From Methylocystis sp. (GTDB lineage: Bacteria > Pseudomonadota > Alphaproteobacteria > Rhizobiales > Beijerinckiaceae), in the NCBI GenBank assembly GCA_022843405.1, contig JALHNQ010000012.1:1-64000 (forward strand): 64,000 bases of DNA. The letters are read 5' to 3'. Positions 36,512-44,294 of this stretch are shown in pieces; positions within the stretch are counted from its first letter, which is position 1, and each line of letters begins with the position of its first letter. The position numbers were made by a program, and so were the translations under genes. The notes under the pieces are model-generated. The model had not been told where the DNA came from and did no database searches. It saw only the letters and a list, made by a program, of their open reading frames with translations.

Positions 36512-36729
36512 CAAAAACGGTCTTTGCGATCGCGGTAGTTTTCTGGTTTTGCGCCCTTCGCGATCCCTGCAAGTTGATCTCGCTCAGGCACGGGAACAAG
36601 CAGAACGCCAGATCCCTTCGGGATGAAGGCGAACTCCTGACCGGCCTTCCATTTGCGCGCTTCGCGAACCGCTTTTGGAATCGAGATCTGAAATTTTGCG
36701 GAAAGAGTGGCGGTGTCCGACATTTTCAT
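36511..36729 (-). CDS. vapB: VapB-type AbrB-fold antitoxin
   Basis: 72 residues. Opens with TATLSAKFQISIPKAVREAR, the swapped-hairpin AbrB/SpoVT DNA-binding domain; the C-terminal tail (LAGIAKGAKPENYRDRKDRF) would bind VapC. Two in-frame ATG codons (36729, 36723) could start. Precedes vapC as usual. Confidence 0.85.
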   Translation of the reverse strand: MKMSDTATLSAKFQISIPKAVREARKWKAGQEFAFIPKGSGVLLVPVPERDQLAGIAKGAKPENYRDRKDRF

Positions 36730-36790
36730 ACCGAAGTCAGATCGATGGTAGATTAGTAAGAAAATAGTGGAAGATCAGTAAAAAGCAACC

Positions 36791-38020
36791 TCACCGCGCC
36801 GCAAGCGGCGCCAGCGGCTGGGTCTCGATCTTCTGATTGACGGGCGGCGGCGCGGCGGCCGTTCCGCCGTTAGCGTCGATCACGGCCTGGGTGTCGGCCT
36901 CGGCCGGCCGCGGCGCCGTGAGTTGCGCGCCGATCGTACGCACCACGTCGGGCGCTTCGGCGAAGGCGCCATGGCCGACGAAGTCGGTGGAGAAGGATGA
37001 AATATCCTGCACGGCGACGCCGAGCCGATCGAGCTCCGCCCTGTCTTCAGGATTGTTCGGGTTCATCGCGCCCAGACGCGGACGGTCGCCGGCGATGCGC
37101 GACGAGAGCGACAACGCGCGATCATTATTGGCCACGAAGACCGATACATGCCGAGGATCGACGCGCGCGATCTGTTGGCGGAAAACATTGAGGTCAATGT
37201 CGGGTGCCGCGAGCATGACTTCGCCAAGCTTCCCATCGAGATCGGGATGGCCGGACTGCGCGACGCCGCGCAGCGTCTCCATCGTCAGCCACGCGCCCAT
37301 CGAGTGGGCGAGCACATGGATTCGTCCAACGCCAGGCGCATGCGACAGATCGACGAGGAGCCTTTCGAGCGCGTCGCGCGAGACCGTCGCCGCTTCCTTG
37401 TCTGATTCATAGTTGAACAGTCCGCCGCGAGAATTCCAGACAAAGAGCGCAGGAACGCCGGAGAAGCGCCCGTCGGCGACGATCTGGGCCAGCCGATAGC
37501 GCGCGTCCTCGGCGCTCGTATTGAAGCCATGGACAAAAAGCAGCACGTCGCGCGAATTGCCGACGCGGCCGGAAACATGCGAGGCGATCTCGTCGCGGAA
37601 CTCCTGCTCATCCATATTGCGCTTCGACAGCACCGTGAAATGCCGTCGCCGATCGGCGCCGCCGAAGCTTGGCCGTTCGACGCTTCCGGCGCGATGATTG
37701 GCCGGCACGCCAATCGACGTCAGCGAAAAATGCGCGCGGCCGTCATCCGCCGCGCCTTCCGAGCGTCGCGTCGAAGCGACGAAAACCGCGACATTCGCGG
37801 GCTCGCCCTGCGGACCAGAGACTAATGACACCGCATTGTTGACATGGCCGTCGACCATGCGCATGCCGTCCGACACGCAGCCGGCAAGCGACGCCGCGGC
37901 AAGAAGCGCGCATGAGCGCGTGAAGCTGTTCGTCCATAAATTGCGCAAGATGATTGGCTCGATCCGGCGCCTGGCCAAGACAAGGCGCGCTTCGACCTGA
38001 GGCCTCAGCCTCTCCTTCAT
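36791..38020 (-). CDS. DUF900-type alpha/beta hydrolase, lipoprotein
   Basis: 409 residues. Lipobox LAGC at about 45-48 after a hydrophobic stretch, so the mature protein is probably membrane-attached. The hydrolase domain has DVLLFVHGFNTSAEDARYRL, FVWNSRGGLFNYESDKEAA and the nucleophile elbow VLAHSMGAWLT, all typical of DUF900. C-terminal 60 residues are Ala/Pro-rich. The first 25 charged residues before the signal look odd, so a later non-ATG start is possible. Substrate unknown. Confidence 0.8.
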   Translation of the reverse strand: MKERLRPQVEARLVLARRRIEPIILRNLWTNSFTRSCALLAAASLAGCVSDGMRMVDGHVNNAVSLVSGPQGEPANVAVFVASTRRSEGAADDGRAHFSLTSIGVPANHRAGSVERPSFGGADRRRHFTVLSKRNMDEQEFRDEIASHVSGRVGNSRDVLLFVHGFNTSAEDARYRLAQIVADGRFSGVPALFVWNSRGGLFNYESDKEAATVSRDALERLLVDLSHAPGVGRIHVLAHSMGAWLTMETLRGVAQSGHPDLDGKLGEVMLAAPDIDLNVFRQQIARVDPRHVSVFVANNDRALSLSSRIAGDRPRLGAMNPNNPEDRAELDRLGVAVQDISSFSTDFVGHGAFAEAPDVVRTIGAQLTAPRPAEADTQAVIDANGGTAAAPPPVNQKIETQPLAPLAAR

Positions 38021-38211
38021 CTCTTTTGCCCTGAGAAAGCGACCAAACCGGGGCGAGACGCCCGTCGCAACAGGGAAAAAGTCTCACAATTTCATGGATA
38101 CGCGCAAATCAGTCGCACTTGCGCGAACGCAAGCCGCCTGCGCATAGTGCAAAAAAAACGATGTAAAGGGAGACCCGACGCTGCGGCGCGCCCGCCATGT
38201 CGGAAAGGCTG

Positions 38212-39141
38212 ATGCAGATCAAGGTCTTGGGGTCGGGCGCCGGTGGCGGCTTCCCGCAATGGAACTGCAACTGCGGCAATTGCCGCGCCGTTCGCGCGGG
38301 GGCGCCGGGTTTTGCGCCACGCACGCAGTCTTCCCTGGCGGTCAGCGCTAACGGCGCCGACTGGCTTCTGCTCAACGCTTCGCCCGATCTGCGTCAGCAA
38401 ATCTCGGCCGCGCCCGAGCTAGCGCCCAGCGCTGAGGATGGTCTGCGCGCCAGTCCGATAAAGGCGGTGGCGCTGACCAATGGCGACGTTGATCATGTCG
38501 CGGGTCTTCTCAACATGCGCGAAGCGCAGCCGTTCAGCCTTTACGCCGCTGGACGCGTTCTTGACGCGCTCGGCGCCAATCCGATCTTCACGATACTGCA
38601 GACGCAGTTCGTGCCACGCATTGAGCTGCGCATGGATGAGACCACCGCCGTCAAAGGCGCTGGTCTTGATCTTGGACTCGCGATCCGCGCCTTTCCGGTG
38701 CCGGGCAAGATCGCGCTCTATCTCGAAAACGCGAATGCGCCGAACTTCGGCACGAGCGCAGGCGACACGCTCGGACTGGAGATCATCGAAGCCGCTACCG
38801 GCGACTCATTTTTCTACATTCCGGGCTGCGCAAAAGTGGATGAGTCGCTCGCCGATCGTCTTCGCGGCGCCAAGCTCGTCTTCTTCGACGGCACGCTTTT
38901 TCACGAAAATGAGATGATCGAGCAAGGCCTGCTCGGCAAGACCGGTTCGCGCATGGGCCATATCAATGTGAGTGGGGTCGACGGCTCCATCGCCGCCTTC
39001 GCGCCGCTCGGGGTAGCCCGCAAAATTTACGTGCACATCAACAATTCCAATCCGCTTCTCAACGAGTTTTCGGAAGAATATGCGATCGCCCAGGCGGCTG
39101 GCTGGGAGATCGGCGAAGATGGGATGGAGGTCAAGCTGTGA
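38212..39141 (+). CDS. pqqB: Pyrroloquinoline quinone biosynthesis protein PqqB
   Basis: 309 residues. Metallo-beta-lactamase-fold oxygenase that hydroxylates the tyrosine of the PqqA-derived dipeptide. Starts MQIKVLGSGAGGGFPQWNCN; metal-site region LTNGDVDHVAGLLNMRE, FFYIPGCAKVD, FFDGTLFHENEM and MGHINVSG. ATG at 38212 with GGAAAGG upstream is preferred to one 15 bases earlier. The last bases GTGA overlap pqqC. No pqqA is visible upstream. Confidence 0.95.
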   Translation: MQIKVLGSGAGGGFPQWNCNCGNCRAVRAGAPGFAPRTQSSLAVSANGADWLLLNASPDLRQQISAAPELAPSAEDGLRASPIKAVALTNGDVDHVAGLLNMREAQPFSLYAAGRVLDALGANPIFTILQTQFVPRIELRMDETTAVKGAGLDLGLAIRAFPVPGKIALYLENANAPNFGTSAGDTLGLEIIEAATGDSFFYIPGCAKVDESLADRLRGAKLVFFDGTLFHENEMIEQGLLGKTGSRMGHINVSGVDGSIAAFAPLGVARKIYVHINNSNPLLNEFSEEYAIAQAAGWEIGEDGMEVKL

Positions 39142-39908
39142 ACGAGATCGTAGCCATCGATTGGCGCGAGGCGGCGCCGCTTTCCCGCAAGGAATTCGAA
39201 GCCACGATCCGCACGGTCGGCGCCGAGCGCTATCACGACAAGCATGAATTTCATAAGCTGCTGCACGGCGGCAGGCTCAACAAGGTTCAGGTCGGCGCCT
39301 GGGCGCTCAACCGCTACTGTTACCAGGAGGCGGTGCCGCGCAAGGACGCGGCCTTCATGAGCCGGGTCCACGACCGCGACCTGCGCCGCGAATGGATACA
39401 TCGCATCCATGATCACGACGGTCTCGGCGAGGAAGGCGGCGGCATCGAGCGCTGGCTCGTCCTGACCGACGCGCTGGGGTTTTCGCGCGATTATGTGACG
39501 TCGCGCCGTGGCGCCCTGCCCGCGACCAAATTCGCGGTCGAAGCCTATGTGCGCTTCGTGGTCGAGCAGCCGCTCACGATCGCGGTGGCGTCTTCGCTGA
39601 CGGAACTCTTCGCGCCGTCAATCCATCGCGAGCGCATCGCCGGAATGCTCGAAAATTACGATTTCGTCGACGACGGCGTCATGGCCTATTTCAAGCGTCG
39701 TCTGAGCCAGGCGCCGCGCGATTCCGAATTTGCGCTGGGATTTGTGCTCGACAACGCCAAGACCCGCGCCGAGCAGGAGGCCTGCGTCGGCGCCGTGCGG
39801 TTCAAATGCGACGTCTTGTGGGCGCAGCTTGACGCATTACATCACGCTTACGTCACGCCAGCGCTGATCCCGCCCGGCGCATGGCGGCCAGGAGAAGCGA
39901 ATGTCTGA
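39138..39908 (+). CDS. pqqC: Pyrroloquinoline quinone synthase PqqC
   Basis: 256 residues. Cofactor-free oxidase of the final ring closure and eight-electron oxidation. Conserved YHDKHEFHKLLHGGRLNKVQVGAWALNRYCYQ and RKDAAFMSR, HDHDGLGEEGGGIERWL and LFAPSIHRERIAGMLENYDFV. GTG start overlaps pqqB by four bases; its 3' end overlaps the pqqDE start by eight. Confidence 0.96.
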   Translation: MNEIVAIDWREAAPLSRKEFEATIRTVGAERYHDKHEFHKLLHGGRLNKVQVGAWALNRYCYQEAVPRKDAAFMSRVHDRDLRREWIHRIHDHDGLGEEGGGIERWLVLTDALGFSRDYVTSRRGALPATKFAVEAYVRFVVEQPLTIAVASSLTELFAPSIHRERIAGMLENYDFVDDGVMAYFKRRLSQAPRDSEFALGFVLDNAKTRAEQEACVGAVRFKCDVLWAQLDALHHAYVTPALIPPGAWRPGEANV

Positions 39909-41373
39909 GGCGCACGCCGCGCGGTTCGTGATCGGCCCCGACTCGCGTCCGGCCTTCACGCGCTATGCGCGGCTGCACGAAGACCGCGCGCGTTCGCGCA
40001 CAGTCATTCTCGCGCCCGAGCGCGCCTATGAACTCGATCCGATCGGACTCATCGTGTTGCGCGCGATCGACGGCGCAACCCGCCTCTCCGATCTTTGCGA
40101 GCGGCTTGCCGAGCAATACGCCGCGCCGCTCGACATCATCGCGCGAGACGTCACGGCGCTACTGCAAGGGCTCGCCGACAAGCGGCTGCTGCGCGACGGG
40201 GCCGATCAGTTTTCGGCGCCGGCGCCTTCCGCCTTCGCCGCCACGATCGCGCCATTTGTCGGCGGACCTGCGGGGCTGCTCGCCGAACTCACCCATCGCT
40301 GTCCGCTGCAATGTCCCTATTGCTCCAATCCGCTGGAGCTCGAACGCTCGAACGTTGAGCTCACCGCCGATCAATGGGGCGAGACCTTCCGTCAGGCGGC
40401 GTCGATCGGCGCATTGCAGCTGCATCTTTCCGGCGGCGAACCCACTGCGCGACGCGATCTTGAGGAGATACTCGCGCACGCCGTCGACGCTGGACTCTAT
40501 ACCAATCTCGTCACCTCCGCCGTGCTGCTGACACGAGAACGATTGCAACGTCTCGCCGAGATCGGCCTCGACCATGTGCAGGTCTCGATCCAGGATGTCA
40601 TTCCCGCGAGCGCCGATCGCATCTCCGGCTTCCAGGGCGGCGTCGCCAAGAAGCGCGACGTTGCGCGATGGACGCGCGAATTCGGCATGGGATTGACGAT
40701 CAATGCGCCGATGCATCGGCAAAACATCGCCCATCTGCCGCAGATCATCGACTTCGCCGTCGACGTCGGTGCGCAGCGAATCGAGATTGCGCATATTCAA
40801 TATTACGCCTGGGCGCAGATGAACCGCGCAGCGCTCATTCCGACGCGCGACGCCTTTATGGCAACGGTCGGACTTGTCGAAGCGGCGAAGAAGCGTCTCG
40901 CCGGCGTGCTGAATTTCGATTTCGTCATTCACGATCATTACGCGACGCGTCCGAAAGCCTGCACCGGCGGCTGGGGCCGATCGATCATTGCGGTGACGCC
41001 ATCGGGCAAGGCCCTGCCCTGCCACGCCGCACAGACCTTGCCGGGATTGATCTTCGACAATGTGCGCGAGCAAACGCTTGCCGACATCTGGCGACATGGG
41101 TCGGCCTTCAACGCGTTCCGCGGCGCGGACTGGATGAAGGAGCCTTGCCGGTCGTGCGATCGCCGAGAGATCGATTTCGGCGGTTGCCGTTGTCAGGCGT
41201 TCGCCATCGTCGGAGACGCGACGGCGACCGATCCTGCCTGCCACCTTTCGCCGGATCATGCGCGCTTCGCCGCTTACGCGGAAATCGAATCGCATGCCCC
41301 CGCGCCCGACTTCATCTACCGCCGCTATGGCGGCGCCGCGGCGTCAACGGCGCGCGCCAAGGAGCCGGCGTAG
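39901..41373 (+). CDS. pqqDE: Fused PqqD-PqqE (carrier plus radical SAM enzyme)
   Basis: 490 residues. The first about 100 are PqqD, the peptide chaperone that presents PqqA (YARLHEDRARSRTVILAPER, LSDLCERLAEQY). A Pro/Ala linker (105-122) leads into PqqE, the radical SAM enzyme that cross-links Glu and Tyr of PqqA: CxxxCxxC at Cys134, Cys138 and Cys141 (RCPLQCPYCSNP), LHLSGGEPTAR, and a C-terminal SPASM region with CTGGWG, LPCHAA, CRSCDRR and GGCRCQAF. Fusion makes the stable PqqD-PqqE pair covalent. Start ATG at 39901 lies inside the end of pqqC. Confidence 0.95.
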   Translation: MSEAHAARFVIGPDSRPAFTRYARLHEDRARSRTVILAPERAYELDPIGLIVLRAIDGATRLSDLCERLAEQYAAPLDIIARDVTALLQGLADKRLLRDGADQFSAPAPSAFAATIAPFVGGPAGLLAELTHRCPLQCPYCSNPLELERSNVELTADQWGETFRQAASIGALQLHLSGGEPTARRDLEEILAHAVDAGLYTNLVTSAVLLTRERLQRLAEIGLDHVQVSIQDVIPASADRISGFQGGVAKKRDVARWTREFGMGLTINAPMHRQNIAHLPQIIDFAVDVGAQRIEIAHIQYYAWAQMNRAALIPTRDAFMATVGLVEAAKKRLAGVLNFDFVIHDHYATRPKACTGGWGRSIIAVTPSGKALPCHAAQTLPGLIFDNVREQTLADIWRHGSAFNAFRGADWMKEPCRSCDRREIDFGGCRCQAFAIVGDATATDPACHLSPDHARFAAYAEIESHAPAPDFIYRRYGGAAASTARAKEPA

Positions 41374-41574
41374 CGACAGAGCGGGCGCCGCTGCATTAGC
41401 GTCGCCAATCCGCTCCCCAGGCTTGAGATCGCGCGTCGCGCTGGCGCGACGGCCACAGCCCGCAAAAAAAATCAAATCCGGTAACAAAGGAGCAACTTTC
41501 CGCTGGGCATATTAAGTCCCGTCTCGCGGAGTTAAGAATTTGTTTCGCATAAGTCGCGTAACGGAGCTTGTCGC

Positions 41575-41979
41575 ATGAAGTCGCGGGATACGCTTGTCCG
41601 TCTGAAACGATTTCAGACCGAGGAAAAACGCCGGCGTGTTGTCCAGCTCAACGGGATGATCGCCGATTTCACGCGCATGGCCAATGAGCTTGAACGCGAA
41701 ATCGGTCAGGAAGAGCGGCGCGCCAACATCAGCGACCTCAACCACTTCGCCTATCCCACCTATGCCCGCGCCGCGCGCACGCGACGCGACAATATTCTCG
41801 CGTCGATCAACGAACTGCGCGGGCAGCTCGATGAGGCCGAAGCCCAGTTCAAGGAAGCGAGCGAAGACCTCGCCAAGACGCAAAACCAGGACGCGAGGGA
41901 TCGCGGCGCCGAGCGCATGATCGACGTCGTCGCCGAGCGCCGCCATGGCGAAAGGCCCGAAGCGCTGCGTCGCGCTTAG
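41575..41979 (+). CDS. fliJ: FliJ-like flagellar export protein
   Basis: 134 residues, almost entirely coiled coil (LKRFQTEEKRRRVVQLNGMIADF, ELEREIGQEERRANISDL, LRGQLDEAEAQFKEASEDLA), with FAYPTYARAARTRRDNI typical of the rhizobial FliJ. It would act as escort/stalk for the FliI export ATPase. No other flagellar gene is nearby; its stop overlaps that of the convergent minus-strand operon by three bases. The 200 bases upstream (41374-41574) hold no gene. Confidence 0.8.
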   Translation: MKSRDTLVRLKRFQTEEKRRRVVQLNGMIADFTRMANELEREIGQEERRANISDLNHFAYPTYARAARTRRDNILASINELRGQLDEAEAQFKEASEDLAKTQNQDARDRGAERMIDVVAERRHGERPEALRRA

Positions 41980-42554
41980 CGGCTAAACAACCGCCAGCGA
42001 AGCCTGCCTCGCGGCGCGCGCGCCCAAACGCCGACGGTTCTCCGACGAAGAGCGCTGCCGTCGCCGCCTTTGGCGAGAGACGCGGCGATTGACGCTACGT
42101 CGAAGTCAAATCTTCGAAGAAAACACGTCAGGCCGGAACGCCCCGCCTCGACGAAGGCAAGTTCGAAACGCGCCAGATCGACGATCCAAACCGGCGCCAA
42201 TTCGCGCCGCGCGAGACGCCTGTCGAGAAACTCGACAAGGGCCGCCGCGTCTGCGCGGCTGCTTCCGTCTCTTGCGTGCCCGCGGATCGCCTCCGCCAGA
42301 AGCGCGTCGAATCGATCGCCTAATGCGCGCGTGGTGAGCGGCAGCGCCTTGCGCGCATAGAGCGTGCGCTTGCCGATCAGACTCCGCGCAAAGGCGTCCG
42401 TTTCACGCCGATCGAGCGACGCGAGGCGTTGCGCGTCATCGGCGCTCAGACCGAAACGCGTCGAAACGGCGATCGGCGCCTCGAAAAATTCGCGGCGCAG
42501 ATCATCATCGGTGAAGAGGCGCGCCAGCAGCGCCTGCGTCCTTGCTAGCGCCAT
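41976..42554 (-). CDS. MNIO partner-like protein (third gene of the TIGR04222 operon)
   Basis: 192 residues. N-terminal helical domain (ALLARLFTDDDLRREFFEAP, LSADDAQRLASLDRRETDAF, RSLIGKRTLYARKALPLTTR) resembles the start of proteins that accompany MNIO enzymes (MbnC, HvfC/BufC, DUF2063 type), which present the precursor to the enzyme. The rest (PVWIVDLARFELAFVEAGRS) is compatible with that group, but the similarity is judged from pattern and context. ATG at 42554 overlaps the MNIO gene by ten bases, so they are co-translated. C-terminus is strongly basic. Confidence 0.6.
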   Translation of the reverse strand: MALARTQALLARLFTDDDLRREFFEAPIAVSTRFGLSADDAQRLASLDRRETDAFARSLIGKRTLYARKALPLTTRALGDRFDALLAEAIRGHARDGSSRADAAALVEFLDRRLARRELAPVWIVDLARFELAFVEAGRSGLTCFLRRFDFDVASIAASLAKGGDGSALRRRTVGVWARAPRGRLRWRLFSR

Positions 42555-43381
42555 CGACTATTTTCCACGAGCGTTGCGCGCGCCCGCGCCGCTTCCTCGA
42601 TCAGTTCGGAGAACGGCGGAAAATTTTCGTCGCGCTCGAGAAGGACGGCCTTGACCGGCGCGCGCGCGACGACGCGCTCGTAAAGCGTCCAAACCGCATC
42701 GCTCGTCGCGGCGTCATGGCTATCGATCAGCAGGCCGTTGCGCGCGCGTCCGCCGGCGTAGTGAATTTGCACGAGCCTGTCCCATGGCCAGCGCTCGAAT
42801 TGCGCATCGAGATCGAAGCCGAAATTCATCGCGTTCACATGCATGTTGGCGACATCGCACAGCCAGCCGCATCCCGTCGCCTCAAGCGTGCGCGTCAGGA
42901 ATTCAGGCTCGTCCATTTCGGCGCCCGGAACGCGCACGACGCAGCTAATGTTTTCCAGGATCAGCGGCGTCTTGATGCGGCGGCGCAGATAATCGACATT
43001 GCGCGCGACAGCGTCGATCGCCTCCCACGTGTAGGGCAGCGACGCGAGATGGCCGATGCGCACGCCGTCAGCGCGCGTGAAGCAGAGATGTTCGCTCCAC
43101 CAGGGCGGATCGATGCGCTCGATCAGCGCCGCGATTTTATCGAGATAGCGTGGATCGACGCCGTCCGCGCTGCCGATCGACAGATCGAGACCATGCGCGA
43201 CGAGCGGGAAGTGCGATCTTAGAAGGTCGAGTTCGTCGAGCTTCTCTCGCGTTGCGTCGAGATAGTGATCGGCGACTATCTCGAGAAAATCAATCCGGTC
43301 TCGATGAGCGAAGAGATCGGCGCGAAACTGCGGGCGATAGCCGATTCCGGAGCCGAGAGCCGGCGCGTCAATCGCCGCCAC
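42545..43381 (-). CDS. MNIO-family (DUF692) multinuclear iron oxidase
   Basis: 278 residues. TIM-barrel enzymes of this family (MbnB, TglH, ChrH, BufB) use two or three irons to oxidise cysteines of peptide precursors. All expected ligand regions are present: GIGYRPQF, DFLEIVADHYLD, VAHGLDLSIGS (His63), WWSEHLCF (Glu97, His98), LILENIS (Glu143), CDVANMHVNA (Asp176, Asn179, His181), QIHYAGG (His207), DSHDA (Asp220, His222) and LLERDENFP (Glu249). GTG at 43381 with GGAG upstream is chosen; it overlaps the end of the TIGR04222 gene by 14 bases. The frame stays open to 43654, but that part is a shadow of the upstream gene. Confidence 0.9.
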   Translation of the reverse strand: MAAIDAPALGSGIGYRPQFRADLFAHRDRIDFLEIVADHYLDATREKLDELDLLRSHFPLVAHGLDLSIGSADGVDPRYLDKIAALIERIDPPWWSEHLCFTRADGVRIGHLASLPYTWEAIDAVARNVDYLRRRIKTPLILENISCVVRVPGAEMDEPEFLTRTLEATGCGWLCDVANMHVNAMNFGFDLDAQFERWPWDRLVQIHYAGGRARNGLLIDSHDAATSDAVWTLYERVVARAPVKAVLLERDENFPPFSELIEEAARARATLVENSRWR

Positions 43382-44285
43382 CGCTCGCTCCGCCGTCGCC
43401 ACAACTGCCGCCGCAGCTCGACCCGCAATTGGAGCCCTGGCTTTGCGAGCCGCGACTGAAGGTTTCGGCGAACATCGCCTCGGTCGTGCCCTTGAGCGGC
43501 GAGAACCCATAAAGACCGATAAGAAACAGCGCCGCGCCATGGAACGCCCGCGCCTCCGGCCCCGGCGAGCCGATGTGCGCGACCGCCGCTTGCAAGCGCT
43601 CGCCATAGGCGAGTCGCATCGCTTCGAGATAGGCATGGCCGCGACGGCTCGCATGGGTTCTGGTCATCACATAGGCGAGCGCGAAAAGCGCGGCGACGGA
43701 AGCGGCGGCGAGAAAGATGAGATAGGCGAGGTTCGCTGGGCCCTTCGACCAATCGACGGCGATCTTCGCGAGCGCCATGCCGACGATGATCAGCGTTCCG
43801 CCGATCTGCGCGCGCCGGCGCCAGATTTTCACCGACTGAGGTTTGATCAGCTCCTCCGCCGCGAGTTTGGCGCGGATCGGCGCGAGCTGCTCGAGCAGCC
43901 GCCGCCTCAGGCTTCGATCTTCAAACAGCACATGCGCCTTCGGCTTCGCCTGCGCGGCTTCAAGCAGGAGCGTCTCCATCGCATTGAGCTCGCCCGGTTG
44001 CGGCTGGCTTTCGGTCGGGATCACGTGATCCTTGGGCGCGAGAGCGATAAAGCCGCGCTGCGCAAGATCATAGATCAGCGTTCGGATGACCTGATTGACG
44101 CCTCCCTGCAGAAAGGCGACTTCCATCGCATCCGGGTTTTGCGGCACGGGTGGCGGCGCGCGGCGATCGGTACGATCCGCGAGGCGGATGCAGAGATAAA
44201 CGGCCGCCAGTACGATGATGACGACGAGCCCGAAGACATTGAGGAATTCCGGGCCGGGAAGATCGAGGATCGCTAAATTTTGCAC
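43368..44285 (-). CDS. TIGR04222-type membrane protein with Gly/Cys-rich tail
   Basis: 305 residues. TM1 about 17-35, a soluble domain (about 40-155: AFLQGGVNQVIRTLIYDLAQ, PGELNAMETLLLEAAQ), TM2 and TM3 (about 160-207), then a segment with TRTHASRRGHAYLEAMRLAY and a C-terminal tail of Ser, Gly and three evenly spaced cysteines (Cys287, 291, 295) ending in Gly/Asp. This is the known TIGR04222 layout, whose odd low-complexity Cys tail suggests modification by an MNIO enzyme, encoded by the next, overlapping gene. GTG start with GAGG seven bases upstream, 9 bases after ctaA. Confidence 0.85.
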   Translation of the reverse strand: MQNLAILDLPGPEFLNVFGLVVIIVLAAVYLCIRLADRTDRRAPPPVPQNPDAMEVAFLQGGVNQVIRTLIYDLAQRGFIALAPKDHVIPTESQPQPGELNAMETLLLEAAQAKPKAHVLFEDRSLRRRLLEQLAPIRAKLAAEELIKPQSVKIWRRRAQIGGTLIIVGMALAKIAVDWSKGPANLAYLIFLAAASVAALFALAYVMTRTHASRRGHAYLEAMRLAYGERLQAAVAHIGSPGPEARAFHGAALFLIGLYGFSPLKGTTEAMFAETFSRGSQSQGSNCGSSCGGSCGDGGASGGGD

Positions 44286-44294
44286 GCCGCCGCC

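Noticed and set aside
41500-41560. Possible CtrA boxes (TTAA repeats) before fliJ
   Set aside because: The TTAA elements are about 16 bases apart, not the 7-base spacing of the CtrA consensus.
43382-43654. N-terminal extension of the MNIO frame
   Set aside because: Residues before the GTG at 43381 are an Arg-rich shadow of the TIGR04222 gene; the shorter start restores the family length.
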